Below the pieces are notes generated by a model. It searched no databases. It was not told the DNA's origin and was given only the letters and a program-made list of their open reading frames with translations. From Methylovulum sp. (lineage in GTDB: Bacteria; Pseudomonadota; Gammaproteobacteria; Methylococcales; Methylomonadaceae), in NCBI GenBank assembly GCA_028713595.1, contig JAQTNZ010000192.1, positions 1 to 5,784 on the forward strand: a stretch of DNA of 5,784 nucleotides. Reading direction: 5' to 3'. Both the position numbers and the translations under genes were made by a program. Positions 1 to 4,951 of this stretch are shown piece by piece (position 1 is the stretch's first letter; the number at the start of each line of letters is the position of its first letter).

Positions 1-223
1 TATCGGCAGGGTTATCAGGGTTGCACAGGTTAGATGCTTGGATGGCCACGCCGTCAATGACCTGTTCTTTGCGCCATTCGGGTGCAGTAAAGTTTGAACA
101 GACCTCTTCCGGTTGCCCCATCTCAACTTTGGCGGTCGGCGGCAAATCAGTGGTCGCCTGGCTCAAAGAATGGGTCAGGAGCAACACCGCGCCCCCTGTG
201 TAGGTAAGAAGTTTTTTACGCAT
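1..223 (-). CDS. Putative exported protein of unknown function, N-terminal part (cut by window edge)
   Basis: An open frame starts at the ATG (complement of 221-223) and stays open for 74 codons to the window edge, so only the N-terminus is visible. The start is supported by a GAGGA Shine-Dalgarno site at 230-234, 6 nt upstream. Residues 1-23 form a clear Sec signal peptide: a basic MRKK start, a hydrophobic core to about residue 20, and a likely cleavage after SQA (residue 23). The mature start is proline-rich (TTDLPPTAKVEMGQ). It contains two cysteines, C42 and C67, and the stretch APEWRKEQVIDGVAIQ (about 47-62). The two cysteines could form a disulfide in the periplasm or bind something; this is inference. 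I do not recognise the family and assign no function. The gene is divergent from the fused membrane protein at 630. Confidence 0.75.
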   Translation of the reverse strand, partial: MRKKLLTYTGGAVLLLTHSLSQATTDLPPTAKVEMGQPEEVCSNFTAPEWRKEQVIDGVAIQASNLCNPDNPAD

Positions 224-629
224 AAGATGTCCTCAAAACACACGATTGACGAAAATAAACGCCGCTAAGGTAAACGGAAGCTGACTAACTCCCTATTTTA
301 GCGCAATAAAGCCCTCAAGTCTTTCCCATATCATTAGGGCGGTAATTCCTGTTTGTGCAGGGTGGCAAGGTTTAGGGCAAAAGCCCGCCCAAAGCGGTTG
401 GCGTGGTAGCCAAAGCTAGGGAATTGGGCCAGATAACGCGATTTAGGGGGATTGGGAAATGGATACCGTTTGCCTAACTTAACGGGATTCTTAGCCCTGT
501 CAATGCCAGAGCGCTTAAACGGCCTTAGCGGTGCCAATAGCGCCATCTGTAAGTCGTTAGCGGTACTAAACTTACTTTCAAAAGCGCAATGCTTTATCAT
601 TGGCGCATCAACATTGCGAGCTAACTTTC
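224..629. other. Divergent intergenic region, no convincing gene
   Basis: About 400 bp separate the divergent starts at 223 (minus) and 630 (plus), so promoters of both genes should lie here. I see no strong sigma-70 promoter pair. A TAAAAT hexamer on the minus strand near 295-300 could be a -10 for the left gene but lacks a well-spaced -35. The heptamer TTAGCGG occurs three times: minus strand near 262-268, and plus strand at 525-531 and 557-563. A minus-strand open frame (334-600, 88 codons) exists. It has no Shine-Dalgarno site, covers the expected promoter region of the plus gene, and shows no motif I recognise, so I do not call it a gene. Confidence 0.5.
525..569 (+). promoter_or_regulatory. 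Candidate operator: near-repeat of TTAGCGGTRCYAA, 32 bp apart
   Basis: TTAGCGGTGCCAA at 525-537 and TTAGCGGTACTAA at 557-569 match at 11 of 13 positions, 32 bp apart, which is about three helical turns. They lie 61-105 bp upstream of the fused membrane protein start. The same core, as CCTTAGCGG, appears on the opposite strand at 262-270, about 40 bp upstream of the divergent left gene. This would fit a regulator-binding site serving both promoters, but it is inference from short matches only. Confidence 0.25.
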
Positions 630-2855
630 ATGAATCCCGTACCCCAACCTACCGACCGCCGTTTATCCCTGATTTTGCTGTTCGCTGTGACCTTATTCAC
701 CAGCGCATCATTGATGTTTGTCTTGCAGCCATTATTTGGCAAGATTTTGCTGCCACTCTTAGGCGGCTCACCGGCGGTGTGGAACACCTGCATGGTGTTT
801 TACCAAAGCATCTTATTTTTGGGCTATCTGTACGCACACACGCTATCGACCCGCTTAGGCCCAGGCCAACAAATCATTGTCCATACCGCCATCATTTTAT
901 TAAGCATATTGGCCTTGCCGGTCGGCTTGCCCGAACAGGTCACGCCACCGACCGAAAGCAACCCGACTTTTTGGCTGTTATCGACCTTGGCCTTAGCCAT
1001 CGGCTTGCCGTTTTTTGTGCTGTCCACCACCGCCCCGCTAATCCAAAAATGGTTTGCGCAAATCGGCCATGACAGTAGCCACGATCCGTATTTTTTGTAT
1101 GCCGCCAGCAACACCGGCAGCTTGTTGGCCTTATTGAGCTATCCGTTTATAGTAGAACCCAATATCGGCTTGGCCGCCCAGCAATCTGACTGGAGCCTAG
1201 GTTATGCTGTCTTAGGCGTACTGATCGCCGCTTGCGCCGCCTTGTTGTGGAAAAACCGCCACGTCGCCGCTCCAGAAAACACGGCCAGCACCGATAAAAT
1301 CCCGATGCTGACTCAACTGCATTGGCTGGCCCTGGCCTTAGTCCCCTCCAGCCTGTTACTGGGGCTGACCAACTTTATCAGCACCGATATTGCCTCCGTA
1401 CCGCTGTTGTGGATTATCCCGCTGACCGTGTATTTGCTGTCTTTCATCATTGTTTTTTCCAAATGGAACGATGCCATCCATCCGGTGATGGTGCGCCTAC
1501 AGCCGATTTTCCTAATCCCGTTCATCGCCTACGCCTTCATCAATCCGGCGGATTTGCCGTATTGGGCCTATTTAGTCTTACATGTCATCGCATTCTTCTT
1601 TGCGATTATGGTCTGTCATGGCGAATTGGCGAAATTACGGCCACCTACCCAGTATTTGACCCGTTATTATCTCATCATGTCCTTTGCCGGTATGTTGGGG
1701 GGGATGTTCAACACCTTTGTCGCGCCGTTCATTTTCAACGGCATTTATGAATACCCGATCATGATCGTAGCCGCCTTGCTCTTGCGCCCTGGTTTGCCCT
1801 TGGCCTTAAACCGGCGGCTGCTCTGGCAACTGCTCCCCCCTGCCCTGTTATTGGCTATTGGTTGGACATTGTATGCTAGCATCGATAATTTACTGGATTA
1901 TTTTGATGCCATCGCTATCAGCCTGATGGTGTTGACTTGTGGGATTTTTTTCTTCCGCAACCAACCCGTCACCTTGGCCTTGTCGGCGGGCGTGGTCATT
2001 TTCCTCGCACTCGGCGTGCATAGCCTGTCCTCGCACACCCTGTATCAGGAGCGCACCTTCTTTGGTGTCCTTGCCGTGCGCGAAAGCACCTTAACCGATG
2101 AACAAGGGCAACCGGAAACCTACCACGAGTTGTTTCACGGCACCACCAAACATGGGGCTCAACGGCTGACCGCCAACCTTAGCACCATCCCCCTGACTTA
2201 TTACAGCCGTCCTGGGCCCATGGGCCAGTTGTTCAAAGCTTACGATGGCGTTGACCAAAACTGGCATATTGGTATTGTCGGTTTGGGTGCAGGGGCGCTG
2301 GCCTGTTATGCAAAACCACAACAAAGCTGGACGCTGTATGAAATTGACCCGCTGGTCGTGGAGATTGCCAGCAACCCGCTGTATTTCACCTACCTGAGCC
2401 AATGCAATAAAAGCGCGAAAATGAGTGTCGGTGATGCCCGTTTGTCACTGGTGCAAGAACCTGACCACAGTTTTGATTTGTTGGTGATGGACGCGTTCAG
2501 CTCCGATGCGGTACCGACCCACTTGCTTACCGAAGAGGCGATCAAGCTGTATTTCCAAAAGCTCAAACCTAACGGCATCTTGGCTTTCCACATCACCAAC
2601 CGCCATTTGTTGCTGAAAAAAGTCCTGTCCATCCACGCCGAACATCTGCACTTGGCGGCCCTGATTGAAGAGTTTACGCCACCGGATAACCAGCCGCTGG
2701 TGGTGGCGACCGATTGGGTGGCAATGGCGGGCCAAGAACAAACCCTAGAGCCATTGCGCACCAGCCAGCTGGGCGATTGGCAAAAAATGCCGCTCTATTT
2801 TGATATGAATCCGTGGACGGATGACTTTACCAATATCGTGCGGATTTGGAAATAA
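630..2855 (+). CDS. Fused multi-pass membrane protein / spermidine synthase-like domain
   Basis: This 741-residue protein joins a membrane half (about residues 12-465, with more than ten hydrophobic segments) to a cytosolic Rossmann-type spermidine-synthase-like half (about 470-741). The membrane half shows the family block FVLQPLFGKILLPLLGGSP (30-48), then PFFVLSTTAPLIQKWF (127-142), YAASNTGSLLALLSYPF (157-173) and CHGELAKLRPP (329-339). The C-terminal half has the nucleotide-binding glycine loop IVGLGAGALACY (549-560), the acidic strand end YEIDPLV (570-576), GDARLSL (601-607), DAFSSDAVPTHLLTEEA (621-637) and the family-typical WTDDFTNI (729-736). D621 aligns with the catalytic Asp of spermidine synthases, but the polyamine-site motifs are poorly kept, so polyamine synthesis is doubtful. 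The family is usually annotated 'fused MFS/spermidine synthase' and its physiological role is not established. I chose ATG 630; an in-frame TTG at 600 would add 10 residues. Neither start has a strong Shine-Dalgarno site. The gene appears monocistronic. Confidence 0.9.
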   Translation: MNPVPQPTDRRLSLILLFAVTLFTSASLMFVLQPLFGKILLPLLGGSPAVWNTCMVFYQSILFLGYLYAHTLSTRLGPGQQIIVHTAIILLSILALPVGLPEQVTPPTESNPTFWLLSTLALAIGLPFFVLSTTAPLIQKWFAQIGHDSSHDPYFLYAASNTGSLLALLSYPFIVEPNIGLAAQQSDWSLGYAVLGVLIAACAALLWKNRHVAAPENTASTDKIPMLTQLHWLALALVPSSLLLGLTNFISTDIASVPLLWIIPLTVYLLSFIIVFSKWNDAIHPVMVRLQPIFLIPFIAYAFINPADLPYWAYLVLHVIAFFFAIMVCHGELAKLRPPTQYLTRYYLIMSFAGMLGGMFNTFVAPFIFNGIYEYPIMIVAALLLRPGLPLALNRRLLWQLLPPALLLAIGWTLYASIDNLLDYFDAIAISLMVLTCGIFFFRNQPVTLALSAGVVIFLALGVHSLSSHTLYQERTFFGVLAVRESTLTDEQGQPETYHELFHGTTKHGAQRLTANLSTIPLTYYSRPGPMGQLFKAYDGVDQNWHIGIVGLGAGALACYAKPQQSWTLYEIDPLVVEIASNPLYFTYLSQCNKSAKMSVGDARLSLVQEPDHSFDLLVMDAFSSDAVPTHLLTEEAIKLYFQKLKPNGILAFHITNRHLLLKKVLSIHAEHLHLAALIEEFTPPDNQPLVVATDWVAMAGQEQTLEPLRTSQLGDWQKMPLYFDMNPWTDDFTNIVRIWK

Positions 2856-2908
2856 CCGGGGGCCCCAAGGCTTAAGATCGCTAAGGCACTGGAGAACTAA
2901 CACTGTCA

Positions 2909-2929
2909 AGACGTTGCCATGCAGCGTCT
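2909..2929 (+). repeat. Small hairpin, ACGTTGC core
   Basis: AGACGTTGC, loop CAT, then GCAGCGTCT form a 9-bp stem with one G-T wobble, 54 bp after the stop codon of the fused membrane protein. No T tract follows, so it is not a standard Rho-independent terminator, although it could protect the mRNA 3' end. Its core resembles the stronger hairpin at 4115-4145. Confidence 0.5.
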
Positions 2930-2948
2930 CTGCAACAAATACTATCTG

Positions 2949-2965
2949 ACGTTACGCAGTAACGT
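2949..2965 (+). repeat. Small perfect hairpin, ACGTTAC core
   Basis: ACGTTAC, loop GCA, then GTAACGT form a perfect 7-bp stem with a 3-nt loop, 20 bp after the previous hairpin. The stem core differs by one base from the ACGTTGC hairpins at 2909 and 4115. No T tract follows. Confidence 0.5.
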
Positions 2966-2998
2966 GCTTATCCCCCGTTTGCCGCGCTGAGCACCGCA

Positions 2999-3192
2999 GG
3001 TTTTGTCGGGATCAGCCCGAAGGGGCGCGGCAAGGATGCCGCGCGTCGGCAGGCGGGCAGGAAGCCCGCTCTGCCGACCCCCGACAAAACCGAGGAGCGC
3101 AAGATTAAGCGGCAATCGGGCCGCCTTTTCTTTGGATACTTTCTTTTGGCGGAGCAAAAGAAAGTATCTCGCTTTCGGGTGCGAGAACCCGA
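2999..3192. repeat. GC-rich multi-hairpin dispersed repeat (REP-like)
   Basis: An outer perfect 12-bp inverted repeat, GGTTTTGTCGGG (2999-3010) and CCCGACAAAACC (3080-3091), encloses two strong hairpins. The first is GCGCGGCA/TGCCGCGC (3025-3044, 4-nt loop). The second is GTCGGCAG-GCGGGC paired with GCCCGC-T-CTGCCGAC (3045-3078, 5-nt loop and one bulged T). Downstream follow GATACTTTCTTTTG/CAAAAGAAAGTATC (3135-3168, perfect 14-bp stem) and TCGGGT/ACCCGA (3175-3192). The first block can fold like a cloverleaf. Such blocks recur between genes in several gammaproteobacteria, and their translations (for example FFWRSKRKYLAFGCENPIKK) are familiar database artefacts; that is recollection, not a search. 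I do not see a linked transposase. Confidence 0.65.
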
Positions 3193-3203
3193 TTAAAAAA
3201 ATC

Positions 3204-3331
3204 ATCGCGATATAGCTAACGCAGTATAAATTGATTCTAAAGCCGTTCGCCCTGAGCTTGTCGAAGGGCTATGGTGGTTCGACAAGCTCACCACGAACGA
3301 CATCATTTTATTGCGCTTTAGCTATAGCGAT
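3204..3331. repeat. Nested palindromic repeat with GAGCTTGTCGAA/TTCGACAAGCTC core
   Basis: The core is a perfect 12-bp inverted repeat, GAGCTTGTCGAA (3254-3265) and TTCGACAAGCTC (3278-3289), flanked by CGTTCG (3244-3249) and CGAACG (3294-3299). Each half can also fold alone: CCCT/AGGG around 3250-3268 and TGGTG/CACCA around 3272-3293. This pair is a well-known intergenic palindrome in many proteobacteria. Around it lie imperfect arms: 3204-3236 (containing TATAGCTAA at 3211-3219) is inverted relative to 3302-3331 (containing TTAGCTATA at 3318-3326), aligning with a few 1-2 nt gaps. Confidence 0.65.
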
Positions 3332-3382
3332 TCATTATTACATTTTTCAACATCGCAAAAATAACTGCGTAACATCAAATAC

Positions 3383-3505
3383 CCGACATTCCGCATACCA
3401 TAAGCAACTTATTGAAAAATAAAAATTATATTTTTCATCAAATTCAGTTTCAAAAATATTATTATAATAAATCAATGGGTTATAATTTGGTATGCGGAAT
3501 GTCGG
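3383..3505. mobile_element. MITE-like non-autonomous element, 123 bp, with 6-bp target duplication
   Basis: CCGACATTCCGCATACCA (3383-3400) and TGGTATGCGGAATGTCGG (3488-3505) are perfect 18-bp terminal inverted repeats. They are flanked immediately by direct repeats AAATAC at 3377-3382 and 3506-3511, the signature of transposition with a 6-bp target duplication. The 87-bp interior is very AT-rich and non-coding. It contains a 9-bp stem, TGAAAAATA/TATTTTTCA (3413-3437), a 12-bp palindrome TTATTATAATAA (3459-3470), and a TATAAT hexamer at 3481-3486. No transposase is encoded, so movement would depend on a transposase elsewhere with matching ends. I cannot assign the parental IS family from the ends alone. 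Confidence 0.75.
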
Positions 3506-3550
3506 AAATACTATTTAGATACACGTTTAAACAAAATCAGAAACGAAAAA

Positions 3551-3670
3551 TCATTCCGCAATCAAACTGAAAAATAAGTTAAGCATTTGCATCCCCAAAA
3601 CGGATAAGGGCAATGATGCAGCCACTAGCAACGTAGTAAACCCTACGGCTTGGTATAATTCTTTTTTCAT
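3551..3670 (-). CDS. Small hydrophobic (single-span membrane) peptide, 39 aa
   Basis: The frame from ATG (complement of 3668-3670) to TGA (3551-3553) encodes 39 residues: a short polar MKKELYQ start, then a hydrophobic stretch (about 8-36, with TTLLVAASLPLSVLGMQML inside), ending FSLIAE. It is probably one transmembrane helix, or a signal-anchor. The start is supported by a GGAGA Shine-Dalgarno site (3679-3683) 8 nt upstream. A sigma-54-type promoter lies about 70 bp upstream of the start (3742-3757), leaving a leader of about 60 nt. I recognise no family. Alternatives are a small regulatory membrane peptide, a toxin-like micropeptide, or the remnant of a longer exported protein. The stop lies 40 bp from the target duplication of the MITE-like element, but the frame is not interrupted by it. 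Confidence 0.55.
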   Translation of the reverse strand: MKKELYQAVGFTTLLVAASLPLSVLGMQMLNLFFSLIAE

Positions 3671-3741
3671 AGTCTTAATCTCCGACAATTTAATGGTTCA
3701 ACGGCCTACATGCACTTAAAACCAGTGCTTGCCTAAACTAG

Positions 3742-3757
3742 AGCCAGTTTCGTGCCA
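3742..3757 (-). promoter_or_regulatory. Sigma-54 (RpoN) type -24/-12 promoter
   Basis: The minus strand reads TGGCACGAAACTGGCT, against the consensus TGGCACG-N4-TTGC(A/T), with a single mismatch in the -12 block. The invariant GG (-24) and GC (-12) are exactly 10 nt apart. Transcription would start near 3731 and run into the 39-codon gene at 3670. Sigma-54 promoters need an upstream enhancer-binding activator. An imperfect palindrome AATATTGC-AGA-GTAATACT (3861-3879, 6 of 8 positions) sits about 130-150 bp upstream of the predicted start, a usual distance, but its role is a guess. Confidence 0.6.
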
Positions 3758-3864
3758 TTGTCCATAAATCCGCAAAATAACGGGTCAGCAAGTTAGTAAG
3801 CCTGTTAAATAAACCATTAAACGCCGATTTTTAGGTATAACCCGCAACTATCAGCAGACCAATA

Positions 3865-4080
3865 TTGCAGAGTAATACTTTTTTTGCAGTGTTATGGGCA
3901 ATAAAAGTGCAAGCGATGGGCAAAATACCTGAAGGGGGTTATGTATTCGGTTACAAAAAAACGGCTTTGGTTGGCTGGGGTTTATTGTCCAGCTTTTTGA
4001 TTGGACACAAGCTGTATAGCCTCGGACAACGCGGATATGGAAAGTGTCTGGGAGTGGGTCAATACGGGGACGACCATTGA
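3865..4080 (+). CDS. Weak candidate ORF, 71 codons from TTG (or 54 from ATG 3916)
   Basis: An open frame of 71 codons begins at a TTG with no Shine-Dalgarno site; an internal ATG at 3916 would give 54 residues. The translation has a plausible membrane helix (ALVGWGLLSSFLIGHKLY) followed by a glycine-rich, polar tail (GQRGYGKCLGVGQYGDDH). It lies alone between a divergent small gene and the 3' end of lgt, and I do not recognise it. It could be a small membrane protein, a decayed fragment, or chance. The competing minus-strand frame (3851-4102) looks less protein-like. Confidence 0.25.
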   Translation: MQSNTFFAVLWAIKVQAMGKIPEGGYVFGYKKTALVGWGLLSSFLIGHKLYSLGQRGYGKCLGVGQYGDDH

Positions 4081-4114
4081 GATCAGGCCTTAGCCAATTC
4101 ATTTATCAGCGGGT

Positions 4115-4145
4115 TGTAGGGACGTTGCACAGCAACGTCCCTACA
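4115..4145. repeat. Perfect 14-bp-stem hairpin (GTAGGGACGTTGC type)
   Basis: TGTAGGGACGTTGC, loop ACA, then GCAACGTCCCTACA form a perfect 14-bp stem with a 3-nt loop. It lies 18 bp beyond the lgt stop codon on the minus strand. There is no T tract on either side, so it is not a canonical Rho-independent terminator, though it may stabilise the end of the gyrB-lgt transcript. The sequence resembles short REP-like palindromes scattered between genes in some bacteria, and its core matches the hairpins at 2909 and 2949. Confidence 0.65.
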
Positions 4146-4163
4146 TTTATGGCAAGGTAAATC

Positions 4164-4949
4164 TCAAACAGCTTTTTTTCTGTACGCAAAATAAAATAAC
4201 AGCGCACCCACCACGATCATGGGCGTTGACAACACTTGCCCCATAGTCAGCCAATCAAACGCCAAATAACCCAGATGGGCATCGGGCATCCGGTAAAACT
4301 CGACAAAAAACCTAAAACATCCGTAACAGAACACCGCCAAGCCTGTGGCCGCCATTACCGGACGTGGTTTGCTGGTATAGATTTGCATAATCACAAACAG
4401 TACCAAACCTTCTAAAAAAGCCTCGTACAGTTGTGAGGGATGGCGGGCCAGGGCCCCCCCGTTAGGGAAAACCATTGCCCATGGCACATCGGTCGTCCTG
4501 CCCCACAGTTCCGAATTGATAAAATTTCCCAAACGTCCAGCCCCCAAACCAATAGGTGCCAACGGTGCTATCAGGTCAATCAGTTGCATCATGGTGCAGT
4601 TTTGTTTTTTGGCATAAAACCACATCGCCACAAACACCCCTAACATGCCGCCATGAAAGGCCATGCCACCTTCCCAGATTTTAAACAACATAATGGGGTC
4701 ATGGATAAAAGCACTGAACTTATAAAACAACACATACCCTATCCTGCCGCCTAGAATCACCCCCAAAGCTCCATAAGTGACCAGGTCTTCAATGGCTTCC
4801 GGTTTGATCGGCGACCAAGGCCGCCGGGCGCTTCTTTGGCCTAAAAAATACACGGCGACAAAACCGACCAAGTACATCAAACCGTACCAATGGACTTTCA
4901 AGGGCCCAAGGTCTAAGGCGATAGGATTAATTTGTGGGTATGTGAGCAT
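4164..4949 (-). CDS. lgt: Prolipoprotein diacylglyceryl transferase
   Basis: Lgt transfers a diacylglyceryl group from phosphatidylglycerol to the lipobox cysteine of prolipoproteins in the inner membrane, the first step of lipoprotein maturation. The 261-residue protein is close to the usual 260-290. It shows HWYGLMYL (20-27), GGRIGYVLFY (67-76), WEGGMAFHGGMLG (92-104) and the Lgt signature GRLGNFINSELWG (138-150), followed by RHPSQLYEA (169-177) and RFFVEFYR (213-220). H99, R139, N142 and E147 correspond to E. coli H103, R143, N146 and E151. R213 and E217 correspond to R239 and E243, so the catalytic set appears complete. About seven membrane segments are visible. The start MLTYPQINP is typical of the family. 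The gene begins 2 nt after the gyrB stop with only a weak GGA upstream, suggesting translational coupling. A GGGGGGG tract (complement of 4454-4460) lies in frame and does not disrupt the gene. Confidence 0.97.
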   Translation of the reverse strand: MLTYPQINPIALDLGPLKVHWYGLMYLVGFVAVYFLGQRSARRPWSPIKPEAIEDLVTYGALGVILGGRIGYVLFYKFSAFIHDPIMLFKIWEGGMAFHGGMLGVFVAMWFYAKKQNCTMMQLIDLIAPLAPIGLGAGRLGNFINSELWGRTTDVPWAMVFPNGGALARHPSQLYEAFLEGLVLFVIMQIYTSKPRPVMAATGLAVFCYGCFRFFVEFYRMPDAHLGYLAFDWLTMGQVLSTPMIVVGALLFYFAYRKKAV

Positions 4950-4951
4950 GG

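Larger units (their letters stand above)
2856..3550. other. Gene-free, repeat-rich intergenic stretch
   Basis: About 700 bp between the fused membrane protein and the small minus-strand gene contain no gene I can support. Short open frames on both strands here are translations of repeats. The stretch holds, in order: two small ACGTTGC/ACGTTAC hairpins, a GC-rich multi-hairpin repeat (about 2999-3192), a nested palindromic repeat (3204-3331) and a MITE-like element (3383-3505). The left half is GC-rich, and the part from about 3300 on is strikingly AT-rich. Confidence 0.8.

Noticed and set aside
334..600. 88-codon minus-strand open frame in the divergent intergenic region
   Set aside because: It has no Shine-Dalgarno site, fills the expected promoter region of the fused membrane protein, and its translation shows no recognisable fold or motif. 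A repeat- or chance-derived frame is more likely, though not excluded.
452..1072. 206-codon plus-strand frame overlapping the start of the fused membrane protein
   Set aside because: It is in another frame over strongly conserved coding sequence of the fused protein, with a His/Arg/Pro-rich composition typical of a shadow frame.
2909..2929. Rho-independent terminator for the fused membrane protein
   Set aside because: The stem is not followed by a T tract, so the hairpin is recorded as a repeat rather than a terminator.
2942..3215. Overlapping 70- and 87-codon frames on both strands
   Set aside because: Both are translations of the GC-rich multi-hairpin repeat; open frames on both strands of palindromic DNA are expected.
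3231..3422. 63-codon plus-strand frame (FALSLSKGYGGSTSSPRT)
   Set aside because: This is the usual artefactual translation of the GAGCTTGTCGAA palindromic repeat, and it runs on into the MITE-like element.
3383..3505. CRISPR array or attachment site
   Set aside because: There are only two copies, inverted rather than direct, and no integrase or spacer-repeat periodicity; a transposon-derived element explains the structure better.
4454..4460. Seven-base homopolymer in lgt as a possible phase-variation tract
   Set aside because: It is short, the frame is intact, and it encodes the normal Gly-Gly-Ala of the family; nothing indicates slippage.
4440..4643. Plus-strand frames opposite lgt and gyrB (including 5120-5707, 195 codons)
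   Set aside because: They are antisense shadows of well-conserved genes, with no ribosome site and no family match.
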